A stretch of 64,000 nucleotides of DNA from Planctomycetota bacterium (GTDB lineage Bacteria > Planctomycetota > Phycisphaerae > Sedimentisphaerales > Anaerobacaceae), in NCBI GenBank assembly GCA_019456255.1, contig VRUG01000010.1:1-64000 (forward strand), written 5' to 3'. Under the pieces are notes generated by a model. That model ran no database searches. It was given only the letters and a program-made list of their open reading frames with translations, and was not told where the DNA came from. Below are positions 26,079 to 34,872 of the stretch, in pieces. The position numbers and the translations under genes were made by a program. How positions within the stretch are numbered: position 1 is the first letter of the stretch; each line of letters starts with the position of its first letter.

Positions 26079-26927
26079 ATGCCAAACAGCAAACGATTGT
26101 TCATGCTTGTGTTGGCTTTAATCGTTACCGCAGCCTCCCTGACCTTTGCAGGACAAGACAAAACCTTTTCATACGACAACTATGCCGAAACACTTGGAAG
26201 TTACGTCGACGCCAACGGCATGGTCAACTACGAAAAGCTAAAAGAAAACCGTCAAAAACTCGATAAGTTTGTCACGCACTTAGCTAAACTCGATACCAAA
26301 GTCTATGACAAATGGGACGATAACACCAAAATTGCATTTTGGCTAAACGCCTATAACGCTCTGACATTAAAAGCAATCATAGATAACTACCCTATAAAGC
26401 CTGCGTTTCTAATGTCTGCGGCTTATCCCAAAAACAGTATCCGGCAAATTCCAGGCGTCTGGAAAAAAATAAAGTTCGATGTAACAGGAAAAAAAATGTC
26501 ACTGAACCATATCGAACATAAAATACTCAGGAAAAATTTCGCCGAACCCAGAATCCATATGGCTATGGTCTGCGCTGCTATGAGTTGCCCTGCCCTTAGA
26601 AACGAACCGTTTGCAGGCAAAAAACTCGACACACAACTAAGCGACCAGAGCAAACGCTTTTTCGCTAACCAGGAAAATTTCAAAATCGACCGTGAGAATA
26701 ATACCGTCTACATCTCGCCAATCCTAAAGTGGTTCGCGAAAGATTTTGCTGTTTTAGATAGCGGCGAGGCCCCGTTGTCTCATCACAGCAAAACCAAATC
26801 ATCTGTCTTAAAATTCATAAGTTTACACGTTGAAAAAAAAGACGCGAAGTACCTTCTCGCAAAGAAATTTAAGATTAAATACCTGAAATACGACTGGACC
26901 TTAAACGAACAATCGAAAAATGAATGA
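26079..26927 (+). CDS. Secreted DUF547-domain protein
   Basis: Start at ATG 26079 (MPNSKRLFML), 9 nt after GAAAGGG; an earlier ATG at 26070 is closer than a normal SD spacing. About 282 aa. Signal peptide to about residue 22. DUF547: YVDANGMVNYEKLKENRQKL, IAFWLNAYNALTLKAIIDNY, SIRQIPGVWKK, LNHIEHKILR, and HMAMVCAAMSCPALRNEPF with two invariant Cys. Papain-like fold has been proposed for this family, function unknown. It is a frequent neighbour of ArsS and the two associated transferases. Overlaps the next gene by 8 bp (ATGAATGA). Confidence 0.87.
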   Translation: MPNSKRLFMLVLALIVTAASLTFAGQDKTFSYDNYAETLGSYVDANGMVNYEKLKENRQKLDKFVTHLAKLDTKVYDKWDDNTKIAFWLNAYNALTLKAIIDNYPIKPAFLMSAAYPKNSIRQIPGVWKKIKFDVTGKKMSLNHIEHKILRKNFAEPRIHMAMVCAAMSCPALRNEPFAGKKLDTQLSDQSKRFFANQENFKIDRENNTVYISPILKWFAKDFAVLDSGEAPLSHHSKTKSSVLKFISLHVEKKDAKYLLAKKFKIKYLKYDWTLNEQSKNE

Positions 26928-27636
26928 TACCGACAAAAATTGCGTTGTCTTTTTTGTGAAATACCCTGCCGCTGGTCAGGTCAAAACCAGATTAGCTCCA
27001 CATTTACAGCAAAACCAAATCTGCGAACTTTATAAAAACTTTGTTGCCGATATCTTGTCCACTCTCAAAGAACTTGACGCAAATATCGAAATCTTCTTCT
27101 CACCTGTCGAGGCGAAAGATGATCTTCAAAACTGGCTTGGCGATGAATTTTCATACACGCCGCAAGCGGGAAGTGATATCGGTCAAAAAATGAAAAACGC
27201 GTTTATAAATATTTTCCGCAGCGGTTTCTCAAAAGCTGTTTTGATTGGTTCGGACCTGCCGGATTTGCCCCAGAACTTTATTAAGCAATCCTTCGAGCAG
27301 CTTGACTCCAATGACAGCGTTATAGGCCCTGCAAGTGACGGCGGATATTATCTGATTGGCTTTGCCAAAAATTCTTTCCTGCCCGAAGCTTTCGATGACA
27401 TCAACTGGAGCACTGACAGCGTCTATGAAAACACCCGTAATATTTTAGAACAATACAATCATAAAACAGCTGCACTACCTAAATGGCATGACATTGACAC
27501 CATCGAAGACTTAAAAGCTTTTATGTCGCGGAATGAAAACGCACCATCTAATACCTCGAAAACATTTGCGTGGTTGAAAACTGAAAACTTTCGGACTAAA
27601 AAAGGGAGCATATTCAATGCGAATCGAATCGTATAA
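26920..27636 (+). CDS. DUF2064 nucleotidyl/glycosyl transferase, rSAM/selenodomain-associated transferase 1 type
   Basis: 238 aa. GT-A/nucleotidyltransferase-like: VVFFVKYPAAGQVKTRLAPHL (family signature), IGSDLPDLPQNFI and GPASDGGYYLIGF. The C-terminus LPKWHDIDTIEDLKAF is typical of TIGR04282/DUF2064. In clusters with ArsS it is thought to act on a sugar donor. It overlaps both the upstream DUF547 gene and the downstream Mth938-like gene, so the set is translationally coupled. Confidence 0.87.
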   Translation: MNDTDKNCVVFFVKYPAAGQVKTRLAPHLQQNQICELYKNFVADILSTLKELDANIEIFFSPVEAKDDLQNWLGDEFSYTPQAGSDIGQKMKNAFINIFRSGFSKAVLIGSDLPDLPQNFIKQSFEQLDSNDSVIGPASDGGYYLIGFAKNSFLPEAFDDINWSTDSVYENTRNILEQYNHKTAALPKWHDIDTIEDLKAFMSRNENAPSNTSKTFAWLKTENFRTKKGSIFNANRIV

Positions 27637-27961
27637 CTTCGGTGTCATCAAGGTCGATGGTGTTGAATATATATCCGACTTGATAATCTTTTGTGACCTG
27701 GTAAAGCCCAACTGGTGGCGTAAACAAGGTCACCGTCTTGACATCGAGGACATCCGCGATGTCATTGATTTCAAGCCGGAGCTTTTGATAATCGGAAAAG
27801 GCGAATCTGAGATGATGGATATACCAGCTTCTACTATCGAAGGACTGCGGACAGCCGGCATCAAAGTTATTGCAGAAAATACGACTCAGGCATGCAAAAT
27901 ATTCAATGAACAATTTAAAAAGGGCAAAAAAGTCGCAGGGGCTTTTCACATTACGTGCTAA
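27617..27961 (+). CDS. Mth938-like (DUF498) protein
   Basis: 114 aa, SD AAGGGAG 8 nt before the ATG. Family features: YNFGVIKVDGVEYISDLIIF, NWWRKQGHRLDIEDI, PELLIIGKGESEMMDIP and VIAENTTQACKIFNE. Small alpha/beta fold related to the mitochondrial assembly factor NDUFAF3; molecular role in bacteria unknown. Starts 20 nt inside the preceding gene and closes the cluster. Confidence 0.85.
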   Translation: MRIESYNFGVIKVDGVEYISDLIIFCDLVKPNWWRKQGHRLDIEDIRDVIDFKPELLIIGKGESEMMDIPASTIEGLRTAGIKVIAENTTQACKIFNEQFKKGKKVAGAFHITC

Positions 27962-27975
27962 TTGAAAAAGATTTA

Positions 27976-27990
27976 CTCTTGCGACAAGAG
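27976..27990 (+). terminator. Weak hairpin after the Mth938-like gene
   Basis: CTCTTG-CGA-CAAGAG followed by AATTTT, 15 nt past the stop. The stem is short and the T run weak, so termination is only possible. Confidence 0.3.
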
Positions 27991-28036
27991 AATTTTACAA
28001 GTAAAACAAATACATAGTTTTAAGGGATGAGCGTTT

Positions 28037-28975
28037 ATGGCAAAGAAGTTCAAATATGACATTGTCCACCGCTGGGAGGAAAATCCAATCCTGACCATCG
28101 AAGATATTCCATTCCCCTGCAATACGGTCTTCAACGCCGCCTGTACAAAACATGACGGCCAATACATACTTCTGTTAAGGGTCGAGGACCTGACAGGCCG
28201 TTCGGTATTCGCACTTGCCAGAGGCGATGACGGCTATCATTTCCAACTCGAACCCGAACCGGTAATGACACCTGCGCAAGAAGGGCCATTCGCTAAATAC
28301 GAAAAAAAAGGAATCGAGGACCCGCGAATCACAAAAATAGACGGTATCTACTACATCGTTTACACCGCTGCCTCAAAGTACGGCGCGTTGTTGATGCTGG
28401 CCAGGACCACCGATTTTAAAAACTTTGAACGAATGGCTATCATCTCCGAGCCTGAAAATAAAGATGGCGTACTTTTTCCCGAAAAAATCAACGGTAAATA
28501 CGCGAGGCTTGACCGCCCAGTTGTCGGCGGGCTCGGAAATATCTGGGTCTCATTTTCCGACGACCTTATCTCTTGGGGAAATCACAAATGCGTTATGACA
28601 ATTCGCGACGACCACTGGGACTCATGGCGAATCGGAGCATCGAGCCAGCCAATAAAAATCGATGACGGATGGCTCATAATATATCACGGTGTAAAAGCTG
28701 CTTCGGGAGGGCCCATATATCGCCTCGGTGCTGCAGTACTGGCACCCGATGACCCCTCAAAAGTTTTATGCCGAAGCGCAATACCTATTCTCGCTCCACG
28801 TGAATATTACGAACGAGTCGGGGACGTTAATAATGTTGTCTTCTCATGCGGAGCAATACTTGAAGACGACGGAGAAGAGCTGAAAATCTACTACGGAGCC
28901 TCAGATACTTCCATCTGTGTTGGGACCGCAAATATAAACAGTTTAATGCAGTTTTGTACTATAGGAGAGCATTAA
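28037..28975 (+). CDS. GH130-family glycoside phosphorylase/hydrolase
   Basis: 312 aa, SD AAGGGA. Five-bladed beta-propeller of GH130: WEENPILTIEDIPFP, the GIEDPRIT motif carrying the proposed general-acid Asp, VYTAASKYGALLMLARTTDF, FPEKINGKYARLDRP and WLIIYHG. Family members phosphorolyse beta-mannosides such as beta-1,4-mannosyl-glucose or mannooligosaccharides, some hydrolyse them. No signal peptide, so it acts in the cytoplasm. A close paralog is at 42769-43704. The reason for its place after the arsenosugar-like cluster is not clear. Confidence 0.9.
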   Translation: MAKKFKYDIVHRWEENPILTIEDIPFPCNTVFNAACTKHDGQYILLLRVEDLTGRSVFALARGDDGYHFQLEPEPVMTPAQEGPFAKYEKKGIEDPRITKIDGIYYIVYTAASKYGALLMLARTTDFKNFERMAIISEPENKDGVLFPEKINGKYARLDRPVVGGLGNIWVSFSDDLISWGNHKCVMTIRDDHWDSWRIGASSQPIKIDDGWLIIYHGVKAASGGPIYRLGAAVLAPDDPSKVLCRSAIPILAPREYYERVGDVNNVVFSCGAILEDDGEELKIYYGASDTSICVGTANINSLMQFCTIGEH

Positions 28976-28996
28976 TTTGCCGATATTAATAAATCT

Positions 28997-31900
28997 ATGA
29001 AAAAAAAGAGCAAAAAAGTTATCAATAAGCTTCCTGAACTTCCGCTGGAAATGGCTCAGTTTGCAATGGACCACGCAACTGAAGCAGTCTTTTGGATGGA
29101 ATCGGATGCTCACTTTATTTATGTAAATAAAGCAGCATGTCAGGTTCTGGGATATTCTAAAAAAGAACTGCTGACAATGACCATCCATGATATCGACTCT
29201 GACTTTTCAAAAGAAGTCTGGCCTGACCATTGGAAAGAGTTCAAGGACAAAGGCTCGCTCACAATAGAAACATACCACAAAACTAAGGATGGAAGACTTT
29301 TCCCTGTAGAGGTAGTAGCTAATTTTCTGGAATTCGACCACAAGCAATATAATTGCACATTCGCAAGAGACATCACTAAGCACAAAAAGACAGAACTTTC
29401 TCTGCGGCTTAGCGAACAATGTTTTCGTGCAATAGCCGATTATACTTATTACTGGGAAGTCTGGGTCAGTTCAGAAGGCGTACCTCTTTGGACAAACCCT
29501 GCCATCGAAAGAATCACAGGCTACACCATACATGAATTCATGAAAATGCCCGAATATCTGACTCCGGTGGTCTTTCAGGAGGACCGTGACAAAGTGCAAC
29601 GCGCAATCAGGTCAGCTTTAAAAGGCGGAACCGGAACAGAATTCGAGTTTAGGCTGCAAAAAAAAGACGGTACCGTTATCTGGGCGGATATGTCATGGCA
29701 TCCAATTTATAACGACAAAGGTATCTCGCAGGGACACCGAACAAGCATTCGCGACATCACTGACAGAAAACAGGCTCAGGATTCACTACACTTTAGACAT
29801 GAATTTGAAACGCTTGTTACCGGCATATCAACAGACTTCATTAATATACAACTTGACAAAATCGACGACGCTATAAATCGAGCACTGGAGAGCATCGCTG
29901 AATTTGTCGGAATCGACAGAAGCTATATCTTCCTGTTCTCTGATGACCAAAACACAATGAGCAACACCCACGAATGGTGCAGGGAAGGAATATCTATTCA
30001 AATAGAGAGGCTCCAAAACATTCCTGTAAATTCGCTGCCATGGTTTATGGAACATATGAGGAACTTCAAAACCTGCTGGGTGCCGCGCGTCAGCGACCTG
30101 CCCGAGGAGGCAAAAGCTGAAAAAGACGAGTGGCAGTTAGAATCAATTCAATCACTCATCTGTGTTCCTATGGTCTGTCATCAATCCCTTATTGGCTTTG
30201 TAGGCTTTGACGCGGTACGAGCGGAATTTGAATGGAACGAGGACATTGTGAAGCTGCTTCGCATTATCGGAGAAATCTTCGCCAATGCTATCGACCGCCA
30301 GCTTACAGGCCAGCAACTGAGAAGCAGTGAAAAAAGATACCGAACACTAGTCGAAAGTATCGGCTTTGGTATCACCTTAGTTGATAAAGACCACAATATT
30401 GTCATGGTCAATTCTGCAATGGCGAAAATGTTCGGTACCCCTGCTCCTGAATTTGTCGGCAAAAAATGTTATAGCAAATTTGAACAACAAGACCAAATTT
30501 GCCCGCACTGTCCGGGCCAAAAGGCAATGAAGAGCGGCCAAATCGAAGATATCGAAACCGAAAGTGTCCGTCCCGACGGCAGCAGGTTTCCTGTAAGATT
30601 AAAAGCTTTTCCTCTATTTGATGAAAACGGCAAATCAACCAGCTTTATCGAACTTATAGAGGACATCACAGAACGCAAACTTGCCGAACAGGCTCTGCGG
30701 GACAGCGAAAAAAAGTATCATGACCTCGTTGAAACTATGAATGAGGGTATGGAAGTGACCGATGAAAACTTTAACTTTACCTATGTCAATGCAAGATTTG
30801 CCGAAATGCTTGGCTATAAGCCTAAGGATATGATTGGCCATGCTCTTGTTGATTTTGTCGATGAAAGCCATAAAAAACTTATGGCCAACCAAATGAATAA
30901 AAGGCAAAAAGGACAGGCAGGAAATTTTGACCTCATCTGGAATGCAAAAGACGGACACAAAGTTTATACTATTGCCTCACCGAAAGGAATATTTGACGAT
31001 GACGGCAACTTTATGGGCAGTTTCGGTGTCATTACAGACATCACCGCAAGAAAACTGACCGAACAGGCTCTTCTTGAAAGCGAGGACCGCCTTAGAGACT
31101 TCTTTAGAAATGCACCTATAGGATTTCATATTTTAGGCCCCGATAGAATCATAACAGATATCAATGAAGACGGACTGAAAATGATAGGATACACGCACAA
31201 AGAAATAGCTGGGAAAAAAACCTGGGCAGACCTTATCATACCGCAGCAGAGACAACAGTTCGAAAAGCATTGGCATGATATAATCACAAAGGGTCTGGTG
31301 AAAGACCTTGAATACACACTTGTAACAAAAGACGGGCGAAATATAGACGTTATCCTAAATGCCTCATCAAGATTTGATGAAGACGGCAACTTTATAAACA
31401 CACGAGGTAGCGTCCTTAACATCACGAAAAGAAAACAAACCGAAGAAAATCTGCAGCGAATGTCTAATCAGCTAAGAATTTTGCTCACCGCCGCACAACG
31501 ATTAAATACCATTTTGAAAGTCCCTGCTGTCATGAGAGAACTTGTCTTTTCTGCAATGGAATTAACTCAAGCAACTTCCGGCACCGCTGGACAAGTACAG
31601 AACGGAAGAATGGTATTCACCGAATACAATAACCAAGGCGAAATTATACCTATCGATTATTCTTTCGAGCAAGGCTATGGGGTCCCAGGCTGGGTACTTG
31701 AAACCAAGGCGCCATACATTACAAACGACGCGGAAAACGACCCGCATGTCATCCCGGAAATACGCGAGGAACTCGGATTCTATAATCTTGCCGATGTACC
31801 AATCCTTGGTCGAACAGGCGAAATTCTTGGATGTTTTGAGATTCATAATACAAAAAATCATCGCCCTTTCGATGAAATGGATATCGAGATGCTCAAAGGG

Positions 31901-33121
31901 CTGGCAGACTTAGCCTCAGGTGCACTTGAGAACGCCCTTCTCCTGGCTGAAAGAAAAGATATAGAAGAAAATCTTCGACGCTCACAACGAATGCTCCAGC
32001 TTGTCATGGATTCGGTGCCGGCAAGAGTATTTTGGAAAGACCGAAATTCCGTTTATCTGGGATGCAATAAAATGCTCGCTAAGGATGCAGGATTCGATTC
32101 TCCTGAACAAATTATAGGCAAAAATGATTATGACCTTCCATGGGCAGAGCAAGCCGACCTCTACCGCAGCGATGACAAACAGGTAATAGAAACGGGAAAA
32201 TCAAAACTAAACTATGAAGAACCTCAAACCACCAAAGACGGAAAAAAATTATGGCTTCAAACGAGCAAAATACCTCTAAAGAATCTCAAAGATGATATTA
32301 TTGGTGTGCTTGGCACATATGAAGATATCACCAAACGCAAAATAGCCGAAAAAATGCGCGATGAACTAAACAAAGAACTTCAAGCTAAGAACAAAGAACT
32401 TGAGTCCATTTTGTTCGTCGCCTCACATGACCTACGATCGCCCTTAGTTAATATTCAAGGGTTTAGTCATGAATTAGCTAATGACTGTGCTTTAATACTG
32501 TCTGATATTAAAAAAAATAAAGAGCTTCTTAAGCAACTAAGCAGCAATGCACATCAAGCCTTGAACGATAGCATCCCTGAGGCCCTGGACTATATTTTGA
32601 ACAGTACCGACAAAATGGACCTTCTGCTGGCAGGGTTATTACGTCTTTCAAGGCTTGGCAGCGCCGCTATTAAAACCAAAACCCTGAATATGAATATGAT
32701 ACTAAATGATGTCCTGCTAAATATGGAATATCAGATAAAAGAAACCGGAACAACCGTAAACATCGAAAATCTGCCTGACTGTGCCGGTGACACCAACCAA
32801 ATTAACCAGGTTTTCTCTAATCTTCTGGATAATGCCGTCAAATACCTTGACGAGTCACGGGACGGTATGATAGATATATCAGGAAAAATTGAGGATGGTC
32901 AGAGTATCTATTGTATTGCCGACAATGGTGTGGGAATCGCATCTCGGCATCAGAATAAAATTTTTGAAATATTCCACCGCCTCGAACCAGAGGGCAAGAC
33001 TGGCGAGGGACTTGGATTAACTATTGTAAGGCGGATTCTTGACAAACATAACGGCAAAATATGGATAGAATCGAAATCCGGAAAGGGAACTAAATTCTTT
33101 GTTTCACTACCAACCGCCTAA
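28997..33121 (+). CDS. Large soluble hybrid-sensor histidine kinase with six PAS and two GAF domains
   Basis: 1374 aa, no TM, so cytoplasmic. Order, roughly: PAS 18-130, PAS 140-260, GAF 275-445, PAS 455-570, PAS 580-690, PAS 700-815, GAF 840-985, PAS 1000-1115, HisKA with His1144 in FVASHDLRSPLVNIQGF, HATPase 1255-1374 (NQVFSNLLDNAVKYLD, DNGVGI, EGLGLTIVRRIL). Each PAS ends in a D-I-T-x-x-K/R linker. No receiver domain is attached; two receiver proteins are encoded directly downstream. Cofactors of the PAS/GAF domains are not identifiable by eye; a bilin-binding GAF Cys is not evident. Confidence 0.93.
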   Translation: MKKKSKKVINKLPELPLEMAQFAMDHATEAVFWMESDAHFIYVNKAACQVLGYSKKELLTMTIHDIDSDFSKEVWPDHWKEFKDKGSLTIETYHKTKDGRLFPVEVVANFLEFDHKQYNCTFARDITKHKKTELSLRLSEQCFRAIADYTYYWEVWVSSEGVPLWTNPAIERITGYTIHEFMKMPEYLTPVVFQEDRDKVQRAIRSALKGGTGTEFEFRLQKKDGTVIWADMSWHPIYNDKGISQGHRTSIRDITDRKQAQDSLHFRHEFETLVTGISTDFINIQLDKIDDAINRALESIAEFVGIDRSYIFLFSDDQNTMSNTHEWCREGISIQIERLQNIPVNSLPWFMEHMRNFKTCWVPRVSDLPEEAKAEKDEWQLESIQSLICVPMVCHQSLIGFVGFDAVRAEFEWNEDIVKLLRIIGEIFANAIDRQLTGQQLRSSEKRYRTLVESIGFGITLVDKDHNIVMVNSAMAKMFGTPAPEFVGKKCYSKFEQQDQICPHCPGQKAMKSGQIEDIETESVRPDGSRFPVRLKAFPLFDENGKSTSFIELIEDITERKLAEQALRDSEKKYHDLVETMNEGMEVTDENFNFTYVNARFAEMLGYKPKDMIGHALVDFVDESHKKLMANQMNKRQKGQAGNFDLIWNAKDGHKVYTIASPKGIFDDDGNFMGSFGVITDITARKLTEQALLESEDRLRDFFRNAPIGFHILGPDRIITDINEDGLKMIGYTHKEIAGKKTWADLIIPQQRQQFEKHWHDIITKGLVKDLEYTLVTKDGRNIDVILNASSRFDEDGNFINTRGSVLNITKRKQTEENLQRMSNQLRILLTAAQRLNTILKVPAVMRELVFSAMELTQATSGTAGQVQNGRMVFTEYNNQGEIIPIDYSFEQGYGVPGWVLETKAPYITNDAENDPHVIPEIREELGFYNLADVPILGRTGEILGCFEIHNTKNHRPFDEMDIEMLKGLADLASGALENALLLAERKDIEENLRRSQRMLQLVMDSVPARVFWKDRNSVYLGCNKMLAKDAGFDSPEQIIGKNDYDLPWAEQADLYRSDDKQVIETGKSKLNYEEPQTTKDGKKLWLQTSKIPLKNLKDDIIGVLGTYEDITKRKIAEKMRDELNKELQAKNKELESILFVASHDLRSPLVNIQGFSHELANDCALILSDIKKNKELLKQLSSNAHQALNDSIPEALDYILNSTDKMDLLLAGLLRLSRLGSAAIKTKTLNMNMILNDVLLNMEYQIKETGTTVNIENLPDCAGDTNQINQVFSNLLDNAVKYLDESRDGMIDISGKIEDGQSIYCIADNGVGIASRHQNKIFEIFHRLEPEGKTGEGLGLTIVRRILDKHNGKIWIESKSGKGTKFFVSLPTA

Positions 33122-33151
33122 TTGCCGATAGTACATAGAGAAGGAAAATAA

Positions 33152-33616
33152 ATGAAAAAAACAGCTGTTATACTTATTGCCGAGGATAATCAGACAAACT
33201 TTGAGTTGATAACAAGGAATCTCCAACGGGCTGGCATTACAAATGAAGTGCAGCATCTTACTGATGGTCGCCAAACACTCGATTTTATCTTCGAAAATGT
33301 TAATGGTCCCGCACACCAGCATAACAAAGAATACATATTGCTCCTAAATACTGATATCACAAACGTCGATGGTACCGAGGTACTGAGAAAACTTAAGCAG
33401 GATAGTGAATTAAAAAAGATACCGGTCATTGCATTAACCAAAAATGATGACCCTTCCAAAATTGAACTATGTAATGACCTTGGATGCAGTATTTGTATCG
33501 TTCAGCCATCTGATAGTGAAAACTTTGCCGAAACCATCAAAAAAATCGGGCTGTTTCTTGCTGTAGTAGAACTGCCGCAAATTAATTCAAATGGACAAAA
33601 TCAAGGACAAGCTTAA
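33152..33616 (+). CDS. Stand-alone pseudo-receiver (phospho-acceptor Asp replaced by Asn)
   Basis: 154 aa, SD AAGGA. Receiver fold beginning VILIAEDNQTNFELITRNLQ. Aligned with its neighbour at 33616, YILLLNTDITNVDG replaces YILLLDIRMPKVDG: the Asp is Asn and the Pro is Asn. The conserved Lys of YMVKPVN is Gln in CIVQPSD. It therefore cannot be phosphorylated in the usual way but keeps the fold. It starts 30 nt after the kinase gene and overlaps the canonical receiver gene by one base. Confidence 0.88.
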   Translation: MKKTAVILIAEDNQTNFELITRNLQRAGITNEVQHLTDGRQTLDFIFENVNGPAHQHNKEYILLLNTDITNVDGTEVLRKLKQDSELKKIPVIALTKNDDPSKIELCNDLGCSICIVQPSDSENFAETIKKIGLFLAVVELPQINSNGQNQGQA

Positions 33617-34071
33617 TGAAAAAAAATGCTGTTATTCTTATCGCAGAAGACGACAGAGGACACTTTGAACTTGTCAAGAGGAACCTCTGGCTTAATTATG
33701 TCAATAATGAGATACTCCACTTCAAGGACGGACAGGATATTCTCGATTTCCTGTATCAAACCGGCTCAGGACCAAAAAGAGAAGATAGCGAAAGTTATAT
33801 TTTACTGCTTGATATCCGCATGCCAAAGGTCGATGGACGAGAAGTCCTAAAGCAGATAAAAGAGGACCCTCAGCTCAGAAAAATCCCAGTGATAATGCTT
33901 ACCACCACTTCCGAAGCCCAGGAAATTAATCAATGCTACGAAATGGGGTGCAGCTTCTATATGGTTAAGCCTGTCAACTACAACAAATTTATGGAAGCTG
34001 TCGAAAGCTTAGGGGTATTTTTATCACTGGAGGGAGTGCACGTCTCGCCGGTAAACAGTAACGCAAATTAA
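33616..34071 (+). CDS. Stand-alone response regulator receiver (Rcp1-like)
   Basis: 151 aa. TAATG overlap with the pseudo-receiver gene. Complete receiver: acidic pair in LIAEDDRGHFELVKRNL, phospho-acceptor Asp in YILLLDIRMPKVDG, Thr in VIMLTTTSEAQ, Lys in FYMVKPVNYNKF. No output domain; acts by protein contact or as a phosphate relay for the multi-PAS kinase. Similar in class to Rcp1, the partner of phytochrome-type kinases. Confidence 0.9.
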   Translation: MKKNAVILIAEDDRGHFELVKRNLWLNYVNNEILHFKDGQDILDFLYQTGSGPKREDSESYILLLDIRMPKVDGREVLKQIKEDPQLRKIPVIMLTTTSEAQEINQCYEMGCSFYMVKPVNYNKFMEAVESLGVFLSLEGVHVSPVNSNAN

Positions 34072-34183
34072 CAAACCTTTTTTAATGTCAAATTAACACT
34101 GATAGCCCTTTTGCCTCGCTCACACGCCTAATATCAATTTCCAGTCTAAAAACAACAATTATCTCAGCTCCTTTTTATTTGCA

Positions 34184-34201
34184 GTGACACACTGTTGTCA
34201 C
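34184..34201. repeat. Perfect 6-bp-arm inverted repeat GTGACA-6-TGTCAC
   Basis: Within the gene-free stretch 34072-34317, about 130 bp before the small Cys-rich gene. Could be an operator half-site pair; no T tract follows. Nothing else clear is seen in this stretch. Confidence 0.35.
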
Positions 34202-34317
34202 AGGTAAAACAAAAAACAGACAAGGACCACTAAATAAATTTAGAATACATACAGGACACAAGGCATAAGTTCTACCTAAATAGTATTACTTTGTAAACAT
34301 GGATAAGGCTGGCTTAC

Positions 34318-34563
34318 ATGGATGTGCCGAGAGAATATATAAAGCAAATAAAACAAATCATCCGGGACATGAGTTGTCGAAAAGACTTCAAGTGCTACAC
34401 CTCTAACTTTGAATACATCTGCAAGGCAAAGGACTTGGGAATGGAAAACTTTCTTGAGTGCCACGAAAAAGAACCTAAATCCTGTGATTTTTCCTTTCCA
34501 TTCGGCAAAGGCTTTTTCTGCAAGTGCCCGCTTAGATACTTCGTCGCAAAAAACCTTGAGTAA
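34318..34563 (+). CDS. Small conserved Cys-rich protein (CKCPLR type)
   Basis: 81 aa, start MDVPREYIKQIKQIIRDMSC. Six Cys: SCRKDFKCY, YICKAKD, LECHEKEPKSC and the terminal FFCKCPLRYFVAK. Cys spacing suggests a metal or Fe-S site. I recall similar short proteins in many anaerobes but no assigned function. Ribosome site AAGG is modest. Monocistronic by position. Confidence 0.7.
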   Translation: MDVPREYIKQIKQIIRDMSCRKDFKCYTSNFEYICKAKDLGMENFLECHEKEPKSCDFSFPFGKGFFCKCPLRYFVAKNLE

Positions 34564-34779
34564 AATGAATAAAAACAATCTTCAGCTTTAGTAGACTATG
34601 CAACTCTACATCATAAAAGATATTTTTCTGTAATTGACCATCGAGAAGTTTTTTTTCTTAAGAGATGATTTTTAAATACCGATAGTGTTGTTGTTAAAAT
34701 GAAACACAAAGTATCTGTCTAATGGGGGGACGTGTGGGGGCTCTGAGCGGTCAATCCAGTATTGTTGACTTCACCGTTA

Positions 34780-34815
34780 TCCAGCCCGATATTGCTGGAT
34801 ACCCGTATCCACGGG
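34780..34815. repeat. Two adjacent inverted repeats
   Basis: TCCAGC-8-GCTGGA (34780-34799) and CCCGT-4-ACGGG (34802-34815) follow one another with two bases between. They lie in the 309-bp gene-free region 34564-34872, which also has a G-rich run at 34725-34738. The paired hairpins resemble extragenic palindromic elements; no T tract on either strand. Confidence 0.4.
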
Positions 34816-34872
34816 CATACAATAAAAACTTGACTCGACGGAGCTCCCATCACGATTTTTAATAACAGCATT

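Noticed and set aside
34725-34738. G-rich run as a G-quadruplex
   Set aside because: Only two long G runs, so four G tracts are not available.
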